DNA of 64,000 nucleotides from Pseudomonas xantholysinigenes (GTDB lineage Bacteria > Pseudomonadota > Gammaproteobacteria > Pseudomonadales > Pseudomonadaceae), in contig NZ_CP077095.1 of NCBI RefSeq assembly GCF_014268885.2, positions 5,517,001-5,581,000 on the forward strand. The letters run 5' to 3'. Below the pieces are notes generated by a model. It saw only the letters and a list, made by a program, of their open reading frames with translations. It had not been told where the DNA came from and searched no databases. Shown here piece after piece: positions 54,045 to 63,191 of this stretch (positions are counted from its first letter, which is position 1; every line of letters begins with the position of its first letter). A program made the translations under genes and the position numbers.

Positions 54045-54938
54045 ATGACCAGCCTTACCCTTCCCGACATCGCCGCCCAGGGCAACCAACAAACCCTGCC
54101 GCTGGACTGGGTCGGCATGTGCGGCATCGCCCTGCCGTTGCTGATCGAGGGCCGCAACGTGGCCGCCTACGCCGATGCCGGTGTGAGTCTCGACGACGGC
54201 ACCTCGCGGGGGATTCATATGTCGCGGCTGTACCTGGCGCTGGAGACGTTCGAGCAACAAACGCTGAGCCTCCAACTGCTGCATGACACGCTGGGCCAGT
54301 TCCTGGCCAGCCATGCCGAACTGTCGACCAGGGCCTACCTGCGCCTGACGTTCGATCACCTGCTCAAGCGCCCGGCGCTGATCAGCCCCTTGGCGGGCTG
54401 GAAGCGCTACCCGGTAAGCCTGGATGCCAGGCTGGAAAATGAAATGTTCCACGTGGAACTATCGGTGCATATCCCCTACTCCTCGACCTGCCCTTGCTCG
54501 GCCGCGCTGGCCCGGCAGCTGATCCAGGGGCAGTTCGACAAGGACTTTGCCGATAAGCCGCTGACCCGTGACGAGGTTCGCCAATGGCTCGGCAGTAGCG
54601 CTGGTATTGTCGCCACACCGCATAGCCAGCGCAGCCTAGCGAAGTTGCGAGTGCGCCTTGCAGATGGCGACATCCGGCTGGGCGAACTGATCGACGCGGC
54701 CGAGGCGGCCTTGGGAACGGCGGTGCAGACTGCGGTGAAACGTGCCGATGAACAAGCCTTCGCCCTGGCCAATGGTCAGAACCTGATGTTCTGCGAGGAT
54801 GCCGCGCGGCGCCTGCATCAGGCCTTGCATCGACTGGACTGGGTGGCGGGATTCAACGTGCGCGTGGAACATGCAGAGAGCCTGCATGCCCACGACGCGG
54901 TAGCGGAGAGTCGTCACCATTGGCCGACCCGCGGTTGA
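54045..54938 (+). CDS. folE2: GTP cyclohydrolase IB FolE2
   Basis: A 297-residue enzyme that makes 7,8-dihydroneopterin triphosphate, first step of folate synthesis, and can work with metals other than zinc, replacing FolE during zinc shortage. The family motifs are GMCGIALPLL near residue 24, STCPCSAALARQ near 147 (catalytic Cys) and TPHSQRS near 190. CAGGAGGT lies before the ATG. Its position behind the Zur box fits the known role of folE2. Confidence 0.95.
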   Translation: MTSLTLPDIAAQGNQQTLPLDWVGMCGIALPLLIEGRNVAAYADAGVSLDDGTSRGIHMSRLYLALETFEQQTLSLQLLHDTLGQFLASHAELSTRAYLRLTFDHLLKRPALISPLAGWKRYPVSLDARLENEMFHVELSVHIPYSSTCPCSAALARQLIQGQFDKDFADKPLTRDEVRQWLGSSAGIVATPHSQRSLAKLRVRLADGDIRLGELIDAAEAALGTAVQTAVKRADEQAFALANGQNLMFCEDAARRLHQALHRLDWVAGFNVRVEHAESLHAHDAVAESRHHWPTRG

Positions 54939-54942
54939 GCGA

Positions 54943-55470
54943 TCAACTGCGGGGTTTGACGGTTCCACAATCGTTGCCCAGCCACACGGCCCGGGTATCC
55001 ATGCTGCCCTGCTGCTGCACCCCGGAGGCATTGAAGGTGCCGTTGACCTTGGTCAGGAATTCACGGTCGCTGAGGAAGGTGGCCTGCCCCTGACCTTGAG
55101 CCTTCGGGCAGCTGAACTGGAATTTCCAGACATTGCCAGTGCGCTCGGTGATTTTCTGCGTGCATCCCGACTGCGGGTCTTGCAGCGGAATGTCGTCGGT
55201 CTTGACCTGCTCCGGCGTCAGGCACGAGCGCACGCCCTTGCCGCCCACGGTGATGCCCTGCTTGGCCAAGGCGCCCTCCATCATCGCCCGTTGCTCAGGT
55301 GGCAAGTTCTTCAATTGCCCCAGCATGAACGCCATGTCCGGCAATGGCTTGCCATCGACCTGCATGTTGCTGGTGGTCAGCTCCCACAGACCGGGTTGCA
55401 ACATCTGCGCGTGAACCAGCGGGCTACCCAGGCCGAGCAGCAGGGCAATCAGTGGCAGGCGAATCTTCAT
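54943..55470 (-). CDS. DUF3617 family exported protein
   Basis: A 175-residue protein with a signal peptide (about 1-21, ending HA). The DUF3617 features are MLQPGLWELTTSNMQVDG near the start, SCLTPEQVKTDD near residue 83 and Cys pairs. Function unknown, periplasmic. It is convergent with folE2 (4-base gap). Confidence 0.85.
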   Translation of the reverse strand: MKIRLPLIALLLGLGSPLVHAQMLQPGLWELTTSNMQVDGKPLPDMAFMLGQLKNLPPEQRAMMEGALAKQGITVGGKGVRSCLTPEQVKTDDIPLQDPQSGCTQKITERTGNVWKFQFSCPKAQGQGQATFLSDREFLTKVNGTFNASGVQQQGSMDTRAVWLGNDCGTVKPRS

Positions 55471-55598
55471 GGGTCAAAACTCCAAAAAATACCGGCTCTG
55501 GCCGGACTAGCCCTTAGACGCCAAAATCGCCTGCGGGTTGCAGGCGACCCCTGGAACGTGATCTGTTAGCGGCAGTGCTCTCGGCAAGCAGGATGCGT

Positions 55599-57038
55599 AT
55601 GGATTACCACAGCCCCTACTTCTTCGGTTACGTGCTCGGCCTGATTCATCTGCTCGGCATCGCCGCCGCGCTACACGCGGTGTTCACCGTGCGCACCGCC
55701 CAGGGTGCGATCGCCTGGGCCATGTCCTTGCTGTTCATTCCCTACCTCACCCTGATCCCCTACCTGGTATTCGGAGCCCGCTCCTTCTATGCCTACATCC
55801 AGGCGCGGCGCCAGGCCAACCAGGAAATGCACGTGGCCATGGCCAACCTGAACTGGCGTCCCTGGGTGGAGGAAGCGCTCACCGCCCGTGAGTCAGACAG
55901 CTACGCGGCCCTGCGCGCGATGCCCAAGCTGGGGCGGATGCCGTGCCTGGCCAACAACGAAGTGAAGTTGCTGATCGATGGCGAGGCCACCTTCGATGCA
56001 ATCTTCTCGGCAATCCGCGCCGCGCGCGATGCCGTGCTGGTGCAGTTTTTCATCATCCACGACGACGCCCTGGGCCGAGAGCTGCAACAGCTGCTGCTGA
56101 GCAAGGCCGCCGAAGGCGTGCGGGTGTTCGTGCTGTATGACCGGGTCGGCAGCCATGCCCTGCCGGCCAGCTACAGCCAAGCGCTACGCGATGGTGGTGT
56201 ACAGATCCAGGCCTTCGCCACGCGCCGGGGCTTGTTCAATCGCTTTCAAGTCAACTTCCGCAACCACCGCAAGATCGTGGTGGTCGATGGCCTGCTCGGG
56301 TTCCTGGGCGGGCATAACGTCGGTGACGAATACCTTGGTGCGCATCCGAAGCTCTCGCCATGGCGCGACACCCATGTGCAGGTCAGCGGTCCGGTGCTGG
56401 CCTGTCTGCAGGAGTCGTTCGCCGAGGACTGGTACTGGGCCACGCGCCAGCTACCACCGTTGATCCTGCCAGACACCTACCCCGAGGACGGCGTGCTGTG
56501 CCAGGCCCTGGCCAGCGGCCCGGCCGACCCGCAGGAAACCTGCGCGCTGTTCTTCCTCGAGGCGATTCATTCGGCAACCCGCCGGGTCTGGATCACCAGC
56601 CCCTACTTCATCCCCGACGAGGCCATCTTCGCCGCCCTGCGCCTGGCGGTGCTGCGCGGCGTGGATGTGCGCATCCTGATCCCGTCACGCCCTGATCACC
56701 GTATCGTCTACGCCGCCTCCAGCCTGTTCGCCTTCGAGGCGGTCCGCGCCGGGGTGCGCATGTTCAGGTATCAACCGGGCTTCCTGCACCAGAAGGTGGT
56801 GCTGGTGGACGATGAGATCAGCGCCATCGGCAGCGCCAATTTGGACAACCGCTCGTTCCGCCTGAATTTCGAGATCACCCTGCTGACCGTGGACCGTGCC
56901 TTCGCCGATCAGGTCGAGCAGATGCTTGAGCGCGATTTCGAGCAGGCCCGCGAGATCACCGCCGAGGACAGCCGTGACACGCACCGCCTGCAACAACTGG
57001 GGATGCGCATCGCACGGCTGATTTCACCGATCCTGTAA
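55599..57038 (+). CDS. cls: Cardiolipin synthase
   Basis: A 479-residue inner-membrane enzyme that joins two phosphatidylglycerols into cardiolipin. Two N-terminal membrane segments (about 8-30 and 38-60) precede two phospholipase D domains with HKD motifs: HRKIVVVDG near residue 225 and [23 protein letters not shown] near 398. The start MDYHSP (55599) has AGGA six bases upstream; the ATG two codons earlier overlaps it. It is convergent with cfa (3-base gap). Confidence 0.95.
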   Translation: MDYHSPYFFGYVLGLIHLLGIAAALHAVFTVRTAQGAIAWAMSLLFIPYLTLIPYLVFGARSFYAYIQARRQANQEMHVAMANLNWRPWVEEALTARESDSYAALRAMPKLGRMPCLANNEVKLLIDGEATFDAIFSAIRAARDAVLVQFFIIHDDALGRELQQLLLSKAAEGVRVFVLYDRVGSHALPASYSQALRDGGVQIQAFATRRGLFNRFQVNFRNHRKIVVVDGLLGFLGGHNVGDEYLGAHPKLSPWRDTHVQVSGPVLACLQESFAEDWYWATRQLPPLILPDTYPEDGVLCQALASGPADPQETCALFFLEAIHSATRRVWITSPYFIPDEAIFAALRLAVLRGVDVRILIPSRPDHRIVYAASSLFAFEAVRAGVRMFRYQPGFLHQKVVLVDDEISAIGSANLDNRSFRLNFEITLLTVDRAFADQVEQMLERDFEQAREITAEDSRDTHRLQQLGMRIARLISPIL

Positions 57039-57041
57039 CGC

Positions 57042-58226
57042 TCAGCGGTAGAGGTCCTCACGGGTCCACGGCAGGTCGTGGTGGCCATCGGCATAAGGTT
57101 TCACGGCGAGGATCTGGTGCAGGTTGATCCAGCCCTTGGAGAAGGCATAGGCGCAACCGGCCAGGTACAGCCGCCAGATGCGCAGGGTCTTTTCCGGCAC
57201 CAGCGCGGCGGCGCGGTGCAGCTGGTTCTCCAGGTTCTCGCTCCAGTGGTTGAGGGTCTTGGCGTAGTGCAGGCGCAGGCTCTCGACGTCGACCACCTCC
57301 AGGCCCGCTTCGCAGATGCGCGCGCTGATCATCGAGATATGCGGCAGCTCGCCATGGGGGAACACATAGCGGTCGATGAAATCACCGGCGCCACGGCCGA
57401 CCGGACGACCGTCGACATGCTTGGCGGTGATGCCGTGGTTCATCACCAGGCCGCCTTCACGCACCGCGCCGAACAACCGCTGGCAATACAGCTCAAGGTT
57501 GGCGTGGCCGACGTGTTCGAACATGCCGACACTGACCACCTTGTCGAAGCGGCCATCCTGGGGCAGGTCGCGGTAGTCGAGGATCTGCAGGTCGACCTTG
57601 TCGGCCAGGCCCTCCTCCTTGACCCGCTGGCGGCCGAGCTTGAGCTGCTCCTTGCTCAGGGTGATGCCGAACACCTTGGCCCCGTACTCGCGGGCGGCAA
57701 ACCGCGCCAGGCCGCCCCAGCCGCAGCCGACATCGAGCAGGTAGTCACCGGCCTGCAAACGCAGCTTGCGGCACAGGTGGTCGAACTTGTCCTGCTGGGC
57801 CTGGGCCAGGGTGTTGTCCGGCTCCTTGAAGTAGGCGCAGGAGTAGGCCATGTCCGGATCGAGCCACAGTTGGTAGAACTCGTTGGACAGGTCGTAGTGG
57901 TAGGAGATGGCTTCGGCGTCCGTGGCCTTGTCATGGGCAGTGCGGGCCGGCTGCGTATCGTCTTCGTCGCTGAGCAAGGCCTCGCTCAACTCGTCGCAGA
58001 CGCGAATGACCTCACCGATATCGCCTTCCAGTTCCAGCTTGCCTTCGACGAAGGCCGAACCGAGCTCATTCAGATTGGGGTGGGTGAGCTGGGTGATCAG
58101 CTGGGGCTCCTTGACCAGGATGGTGACCTGCGGGCTAGGCCCGAGATCGAACTGGTTGCCGTCCCACAGCTTGACGCGCAAAGGTAAGTGCAAGCTCTGC
58201 AACGCGGGTGGAAGTTGCGCAAGCAT
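57042..58226 (-). CDS. cfa: Cyclopropane-fatty-acyl-phospholipid synthase
   Basis: A 394-residue S-adenosylmethionine enzyme that adds a methylene bridge to unsaturated acyl chains in membrane lipids. The SAM motif is LLDVGCGWGGLARFAA near residue 165, with SYHYDLSNEFYQLWLD near 108 and SVGMFEHVGHANL near 232. GGGAGGG precedes the ATG at 58226. Together with cls it forms a membrane-lipid pair with convergent ends. The N-terminal domain (1-100) is the usual lipid-binding part. Confidence 0.95.
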   Translation of the reverse strand: MLAQLPPALQSLHLPLRVKLWDGNQFDLGPSPQVTILVKEPQLITQLTHPNLNELGSAFVEGKLELEGDIGEVIRVCDELSEALLSDEDDTQPARTAHDKATDAEAISYHYDLSNEFYQLWLDPDMAYSCAYFKEPDNTLAQAQQDKFDHLCRKLRLQAGDYLLDVGCGWGGLARFAAREYGAKVFGITLSKEQLKLGRQRVKEEGLADKVDLQILDYRDLPQDGRFDKVVSVGMFEHVGHANLELYCQRLFGAVREGGLVMNHGITAKHVDGRPVGRGAGDFIDRYVFPHGELPHISMISARICEAGLEVVDVESLRLHYAKTLNHWSENLENQLHRAAALVPEKTLRIWRLYLAGCAYAFSKGWINLHQILAVKPYADGHHDLPWTREDLYR

Positions 58227-58436
58227 TCATGACCCTCCCTTTCGTTGATACCGGGCGTCACACCTCTTTTGTCGGACGCCACCGGATCAGGGTAGTTCAT
58301 TCGTAGGAAGTTTCCGTGAAACACGACTATGGTCGAGCCGCTGTGGATCGGGACAGCCAACAGATTGTATACAATCTTCGGCGCGCAGATTAACCTTGTG
58401 CCCTCTTCGCTTCCTCACACTCTCGGAGTAAAACCC

Positions 58437-59837
58437 ATGAAATCCTATGACGTGGTGATCATCGGCGGCGGCCCCGGCGGCTACAACGCGGCGATTCGCG
58501 CCGGCCAGCTGGGCCTGAGCGTGGCCTGCGTCGAGGGGCGCTCGACCCTCGGCGGCACCTGCCTGAACGTCGGCTGCATGCCGTCCAAGGCAATGCTGCA
58601 CGCTTCCGAGCTGTACGAGGCGGCCAGCGGCGAGGAATTCGCCCACCTGGGTATCGAGGTCAAGCCGAACCTGAACCTGGCCCAGATGATGAAGCAGAAG
58701 GACGAAAGCGTGACCGGCCTGACCAAGGGCATCGAGTATCTGTTCCGCAAGAACAAGGTCGACTGGGTCAAGGGCTGGGGCCGCCTGGACGGCGTAGGCA
58801 AGGTCATCGTCAAGGCCGAGGACGGCAGCGAGACCACCCTGCAGGCCAAGGACATCGTCATCGCCACCGGCTCAGAGCCCACGCCTCTGCCAGGGGTAAC
58901 CCTCGATAATCAGCGCATCATCGACTCCACCGGCGCCCTGTCGCTGCCACAGGTGCCCAAGCACCTGATCGTGATTGGTGCCGGCGTGATCGGCCTGGAG
59001 CTGGGTTCGGTGTGGCGCCGCCTGGGCGCCGAAGTGACGGTGATCGAGTATCTGGACCGCATCTGCCCAGGCACCGACGAAGAAACCGCCAAGACCCTGC
59101 AGAAGGCCCTGGCCAAGCAAGGCATGCGCTTCAAGCTGGGCAGCAAGGTGACCCAGGCCACGGCCTCGGCCGACGGCGTCAGCCTGAGCCTGGAACCGGC
59201 CGCCGGCGGTGCCGCAGAGACCTTGCAGGCCGACTACGTGCTGGTGGCCATCGGGCGTCGCCCGTACACCCAAGGCCTTAACCTGGAAAGCGCCGGGCTG
59301 GCGACCGACAAGCGTGGCATGCTCGCCAACGATCATCACCGCAGCAGCGTGCCGGGCATCTGGGTGATCGGCGACGTCACCTCGGGCCCGATGCTGGCGC
59401 ACAAGGCCGAAGATGAAGCGGTGTCGTGTATCGAGCGCATCGCCGGCAAGCCCCACGAGGTCAACTACAACCTCATTCCAGGCGTCATCTATACCCGCCC
59501 GGAACTGGCCAGCGTGGGCAAGACCGAAGAGCAGCTCAAGGCCGAAGGCCGTGCCTACAAGGTTGGCAAGTTCCCCTTCAGCGCCAACAGCCGCGCCAAG
59601 ATCAACCACGAGACCGAAGGTTTCGCCAAGGTCATCGCCGACGCCAATACTGATGAAGTGCTGGGCGTGCACCTGGTCGGCCCAAGCGTCAGCGAAATGA
59701 TCGGTGAGTTCTGCGTGGCCATGGAGTTCTCGGCCTCGGCCGAAGACATCGCCCTTACTTGCCACCCGCACCCGACCCGCTCCGAGGCCCTGCGCCAGGC
59801 GGCGATGAATGTGGATGGGAAAGCGATGCAGATTTGA
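58437..59837 (+). CDS. lpd: Dihydrolipoamide dehydrogenase
   Basis: A 466-residue flavoenzyme (E3) that reoxidises dihydrolipoamide with NAD. The FAD motif is GGGPGGYNAAI near residue 10, the redox disulfide is GGTCLNVGCMPSK near 40, the NAD motif is GAGVIGLELGSVW near 180, and the catalytic His lies in CHPHPTRSEALRQA near 445. GGAGT precedes the ATG. It stands alone, without E1 and E2 genes, so it is an extra E3 that may serve glycine cleavage or other complexes. Confidence 0.95.
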   Translation: MKSYDVVIIGGGPGGYNAAIRAGQLGLSVACVEGRSTLGGTCLNVGCMPSKAMLHASELYEAASGEEFAHLGIEVKPNLNLAQMMKQKDESVTGLTKGIEYLFRKNKVDWVKGWGRLDGVGKVIVKAEDGSETTLQAKDIVIATGSEPTPLPGVTLDNQRIIDSTGALSLPQVPKHLIVIGAGVIGLELGSVWRRLGAEVTVIEYLDRICPGTDEETAKTLQKALAKQGMRFKLGSKVTQATASADGVSLSLEPAAGGAAETLQADYVLVAIGRRPYTQGLNLESAGLATDKRGMLANDHHRSSVPGIWVIGDVTSGPMLAHKAEDEAVSCIERIAGKPHEVNYNLIPGVIYTRPELASVGKTEEQLKAEGRAYKVGKFPFSANSRAKINHETEGFAKVIADANTDEVLGVHLVGPSVSEMIGEFCVAMEFSASAEDIALTCHPHPTRSEALRQAAMNVDGKAMQI

Positions 59838-59856
59838 CGCAAAGCCTTGCGTTAGA

Positions 59857-60062
59857 CCGTGTGGGAGCGGGTTTACCCGCGAAGCAAGCGACGCGGCGCC
59901 TGGCACCGGCTATGCCGGTGTTCGCGGCTGAAGCCGCTCCCACAGGGACCGCGCCGACCTCAGGGCATGCACCGCACCTGTGGGAGCGGGCTTGCCCCGC
60001 GAACACGGGCGAAGCCCGTGCCACCCTGCGCGGTGCTTGCTGTGTGGGCAAGCCCGCTCCCA
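59857..60062. repeat. Long composite REP array
   Basis: At least four REP arms: 59860-59881, 59925-59944, 59977-60001 and 60044-60062. The block 59879-59944 matches 7891-7956, and the second half carries the GCGAACACGGGCGAAGCCCG type spacer seen at 44910. It fills the gap between lpd and hcnC, whose ends converge here. Confidence 0.8.
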
Positions 60063-60074
60063 CGAGTGCTCGAC

Positions 60075-61325
60075 CTAGCCGTGGGCTCGCTGTTTATCCA
60101 CACCCTCGCGGAAGCGCGACGCCAGGAACGGGGTGATATCCAGCGGCAACGCCTCATTGTGGACAACCTTGTCCAGCAACACCCCGGTAATCGCCGAAGT
60201 GAGAATCCCGGTACGGAAATGTCCACAGGCGTTGAAATAGCCAGCGACATTATCCACAGGCCCGAGAATCGGCAGCTCATCCGGCGAGCCCGGGCGCAAG
60301 CCAGCCCAGGTGCGCTTCAGGTTCACCTGCGCCAGCTGCGGCACGCAACGAATCGCCCCCTGCACCAGGCCGTTGATCTCCGGGAAGGTGTTGCTGACAT
60401 CGAAGCCCTTCTCCTCGGTGGTGCTGCCGATCAGGATCTCGCCGTTGTCCTTCTGCGCCATGTAGCAGTCACTGGTGGTGATGCAGCCATCGAGCAGCTT
60501 GGGCAGGCGCTCGGTCAACACGATCTGGCCCTTCACCGGCTTGACCGGGATGCTCTCCCCTGTCGCCCATTCGCTCAGTTCCGCGGCCCAGGCGCCGCCT
60601 GCGTTGATCAGCGTCTGGCAGTGGAACTCACCGGCCTCGGCGGTGCGCACGCCCTTGATCCGCGAACCTTCGTGCAGCACCCCGGTGATGTTCACGTTCG
60701 GGTACAGGTCGACGCCGTTCTGCCGCGCCGCTTCCATGTAGGCATCGCCCAGGCGGAACGGGCTGACCTGGTGATCGCAGAGGAACTCCAGCGCGCCGTT
60801 GGCCTTGAGGGTCACCGCCGGCTCCGACGCACGCAGCGCATCACGGTCGAGCCAGCGCACCTGGTCGGCCAGGTGCGGGATCTGCTTGACGATATGTTCG
60901 GCGTACAACTGGTCCTCTTCGTCCTGGATGATGTACTTGAGCCCGGTGCGCTCGAACTTGAAGTCCATGCCGTGGCGCTCGATCAGCTCTTGGTGCAGCT
61001 GTGGATAAATCGCGTTGGACTGCAAGGCGAAGTCAAAGAAGCATTCCGGCAGGATATGCGGCGTGCTCGAGTCGACCACCACCGCCGCGCCATTGGCTTC
61101 GCGCTTGCTGCGCGAAGACATCATGCGAAAGAAGATCACCCCGCAACCCAGCCCCACCGATTCGCCGATGGCCCACAGGCCGCCCGCCGAGGCGCGGGTG
61201 GCATTGCCAGGGCGCTTGCAGTCGATCAGGGCGATCTTCAGGTTGCCGCGCTTGGACAGCTGGTAGGCGCAGGACGCGCCGATCACGCCGCCGCCGGCGA
61301 TGATGATGTCGTAAGTCTTGTTCAT
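60075..61325 (-). CDS. hcnC: Hydrogen cyanide synthase subunit HcnC
   Basis: A 416-residue FAD-dependent amine oxidase of the DadA/glycine-oxidase fold. With HcnA and HcnB it oxidises glycine to HCN and CO2 at the membrane. The FAD motif is AGGGVIGASCAYQL near residue 10, with RASAGGLWAIGESVGLGCGVIFFRMM near 45, GLRPGSPDELPILGP near 345 and ACGHFRTGI. The whole chain agrees with HcnC sequences I recall from fluorescent pseudomonads, more than with opine or hydroxyproline oxidases. The start lies 2 bases after the hcnB stop. Three exact DnaA-box nonamers lie inside. Confidence 0.88.
   Translation of the reverse strand: MNKTYDIIIAGGGVIGASCAYQLSKRGNLKIALIDCKRPGNATRASAGGLWAIGESVGLGCGVIFFRMMSSRSKREANGAAVVVDSSTPHILPECFFDFALQSNAIYPQLHQELIERHGMDFKFERTGLKYIIQDEEDQLYAEHIVKQIPHLADQVRWLDRDALRASEPAVTLKANGALEFLCDHQVSPFRLGDAYMEAARQNGVDLYPNVNITGVLHEGSRIKGVRTAEAGEFHCQTLINAGGAWAAELSEWATGESIPVKPVKGQIVLTERLPKLLDGCITTSDCYMAQKDNGEILIGSTTEEKGFDVSNTFPEINGLVQGAIRCVPQLAQVNLKRTWAGLRPGSPDELPILGPVDNVAGYFNACGHFRTGILTSAITGVLLDKVVHNEALPLDITPFLASRFREGVDKQRAHG
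60094..61008. other. DnaA-box cluster inside hcnC
   Basis: Exact TTATCCACA (either strand) at 60094-60102, 60250-60258 and 61000-61008, plus a one-mismatch copy at 60158-60166. Confidence 0.6.
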
Positions 61326-61327
61326 GC

Positions 61328-62722
61328 TCAGGCCTCCGTGCCCAGGTGTTCGAATGCGGAGAATGGAATCGGGTCGACCGGGAAGCGCGGGCGCAGCCAA
61401 CCGACGTCCTTGTGCCCGGTGGCACTACGCAGGCGATCGCTGCAATAGCCGACGCACATGCGGCCCTGACAATCGCCCATGCTCACCCGGGTGCGCATCT
61501 TCAGGCTGGCCATGTCCTCGACGCCCTGCTCCAGGGCCAGGTCGATCTGCTCACGGGTGACATGCTCGCAACGGCAGATCACCGTGTCGGCCTGCGGCAG
61601 CTCGATCTGCGCGGCGCCGCGGGCGGTGTAGCGCTCCACCCCGGAACGGAAGCGCTTGATCGCCGCCAGCTTGCCCAGGTAGCGCTCACGCCGCTCGATG
61701 GCCTGCTCGGCGTCGAGCTTGCCCATCTGCTGGAGCATCGACACTGCGGCGATGCGCCCGGTCAGCATCGCCGCCTCGCCACCGCGAATCCCGGCCATGT
61801 CGCCGGCCAGGTGGATGTTCGGCCGGCTACTCTGCTGCCAGACATTGCACTCGGCACGCAGGTAGCCGTCTGCGCTGAAGCCATGGTCCAGGCCCAGCTG
61901 CTGGCTGAGCTGGGTACGCGGGATGAAACCGTAGCCGACCGCCAGGGTGCGCACCTGCTCGCGCTGGACGCGGGACAGATCCGGCTGCCAGTCCTGGGTG
62001 TAGGGCGCCACGCTGACTTCCTGCAGCTCGTCTTCCCCGCTGGCGCCGACCACGCCCCAGCCGTAGTGCATGGGGATGCCGTTGAGCTTCATGTAGGCGA
62101 GCATGCTCAAGCCATCGAGGAACAACTGTGGCTTGTTCATCAGCGCCAGGCTTTCCTTGGCGATACGGTTGAACGAGCACGCCTCGTAGACCCCGGCGAC
62201 CTTGGCGCCAGCGGCGTGCAGTTGGCAGGCCACCAATGGCAACAGCGGCCCGGTACCGGCAATCAAGGTGCTGCCCAGCGGCTTGACCACGCCGCTCTTG
62301 ATCTGCAACTGCAGGCCGCCGAGCAGGATCACCCCTGGCAGGGTCCAGCCGGGGAATGGCACGTTACGCTCGTGGCAACCGGCAGCCAGCAGCAGGTGCG
62401 AGTATTCGATTTCATGCAGGCGCTCGTCGGCATCCAGCACCATCAGTCGTTGATCGTCACCACCGACCACACGGTGGTTCAGGCGCAGGTCGACGTGCTG
62501 GGCGCTGGCGGCGAAATCTTCGTGCAGCTTGGTCAGGGCCTTAGTGTAGCGTGGGCCCAGATAGCCCAGGTCGACACCAGCGCGCAGCGGGCCACGGTAG
62601 ACCACCCCACCAGGGCGCGAAGCCTCGTCGAACAACAGGCAATCCACACCCTGTGCGGCCAGCTCGATGGCGGCCCCCATGCCGGCCGAACCTCCGCCGA
62701 CGATCACCGGACGCAGGCTCAT
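61328..62722 (-). CDS. hcnB: Hydrogen cyanide synthase subunit HcnB
   Basis: A 464-residue flavoprotein subunit. The FAD motif VGGGSAGMGAAIELA lies near residue 8, and a second dinucleotide region near 155 (GTGPLLPLVACQL). A C-terminal BFD-like iron-sulfur part (about 370-440) has CRCEHVT and CQGRMCVGYC, four Cys for a [2Fe-2S] cluster. It passes electrons from HcnC. The ATG overlaps the hcnA stop by four bases (ATGA). Family relatives include opine and hydroxyproline dehydrogenase beta subunits; the three-gene order and sizes fit hcn. Confidence 0.88.
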   Translation of the reverse strand: MSLRPVIVGGGSAGMGAAIELAAQGVDCLLFDEASRPGGVVYRGPLRAGVDLGYLGPRYTKALTKLHEDFAASAQHVDLRLNHRVVGGDDQRLMVLDADERLHEIEYSHLLLAAGCHERNVPFPGWTLPGVILLGGLQLQIKSGVVKPLGSTLIAGTGPLLPLVACQLHAAGAKVAGVYEACSFNRIAKESLALMNKPQLFLDGLSMLAYMKLNGIPMHYGWGVVGASGEDELQEVSVAPYTQDWQPDLSRVQREQVRTLAVGYGFIPRTQLSQQLGLDHGFSADGYLRAECNVWQQSSRPNIHLAGDMAGIRGGEAAMLTGRIAAVSMLQQMGKLDAEQAIERRERYLGKLAAIKRFRSGVERYTARGAAQIELPQADTVICRCEHVTREQIDLALEQGVEDMASLKMRTRVSMGDCQGRMCVGYCSDRLRSATGHKDVGWLRPRFPVDPIPFSAFEHLGTEA

Positions 62723-63033
62723 GACTGGGCCTCCTCTTGCACGCGATTGACCTCGGTTTCGATGCGCATGCCGGGGCGAACCACGGTCTGGCAGGCGCGA
62801 CGCTTGGGCCGGCCATCGATCTGGACCAGGCAGCAATGGCAGACACCCATGCCGCAGTAGGCACCACTGAGCTGGCCGTGGTCGTTGCGCGCGACCTGGC
62901 GCAGGCCGACCGCGTTGAGCACGCTGAGGACTGTTTCCCCCGCGCTGGCCACCGCCGGCAGGCCATTGACCAGCAGGGTCATTTCAGCGCCTTCCAGCGG
63001 TTGGATATCGTGTTTTCGTAGCAGCGTCTGCAT
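62719..63033 (-). CDS. hcnA: Hydrogen cyanide synthase subunit HcnA
   Basis: A 104-residue [2Fe-2S] ferredoxin-like subunit. Cluster Cys are in GAYCGMGVCHCCLVQIDG near residue 58 and RACQT near 79. The start at 63033 (MQTLLRK) gives the length usual for HcnA; an ATG at 62982 (MTLLVNG) has a well-placed GGAAGG and is an alternative. The ribosome-site region holds two GGA motifs that suit RsmA/RsmE binding, and an ANR-type half site lies further up. Confidence 0.88.
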   Translation of the reverse strand: MQTLLRKHDIQPLEGAEMTLLVNGLPAVASAGETVLSVLNAVGLRQVARNDHGQLSGAYCGMGVCHCCLVQIDGRPKRRACQTVVRPGMRIETEVNRVQEEAQS

Positions 63034-63034
63034 T

Positions 63035-63048
63035 TCCTGTCGTCCTTG
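63035..63048 (-). promoter_or_regulatory. Candidate RsmA/RsmE sites at the hcnA ribosome site
   Basis: On the minus strand CAAGGACG (63041-63048) and ACAGGA (63035-63040), directly before the ATG. Both have the GGA core of CsrA/RsmA sites. hcnA in other pseudomonads is known to be repressed this way and released by the Gac/Rsm cascade. Confidence 0.55.
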
Positions 63049-63095
63049 ATGACTGATGGGTCGGGGGACGTTAGGGCAAACACCTGGGGAAAACA

Positions 63096-63109
63096 TTGAT
63101 CCATGCCGG
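63096..63109 (-). promoter_or_regulatory. Candidate ANR half site before hcnA
   Basis: On the minus strand CCGGC-ATGG-ATCAA: the right half matches the FNR/ANR box (TTGAT-N4-ATCAA) fully and the left half weakly. It is about 63 bases before the hcnA start. hcn operons are known to need ANR under low oxygen. Confidence 0.45.
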
Positions 63110-63191
63110 ATACGGACTACAGAAATTTCCGATAACGACAAACGTGCAATAGACATCACAAAGGCAGGTTGCCACATGCAGCCAAACCTGG

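Noticed and set aside
59857..60062. Repeated palindromes after lpd considered as a CRISPR array
   Set aside because: Copies alternate in orientation, spacers are unequal and no cas gene is present; these are REP elements.
60075..63033. Call of the three-gene set as opine or D-hydroxyproline dehydrogenase
   Set aside because: Gene order, sizes and the near-complete agreement of the HcnC chain with recalled HcnC sequences favour hydrogen cyanide synthase. A database search would settle it.
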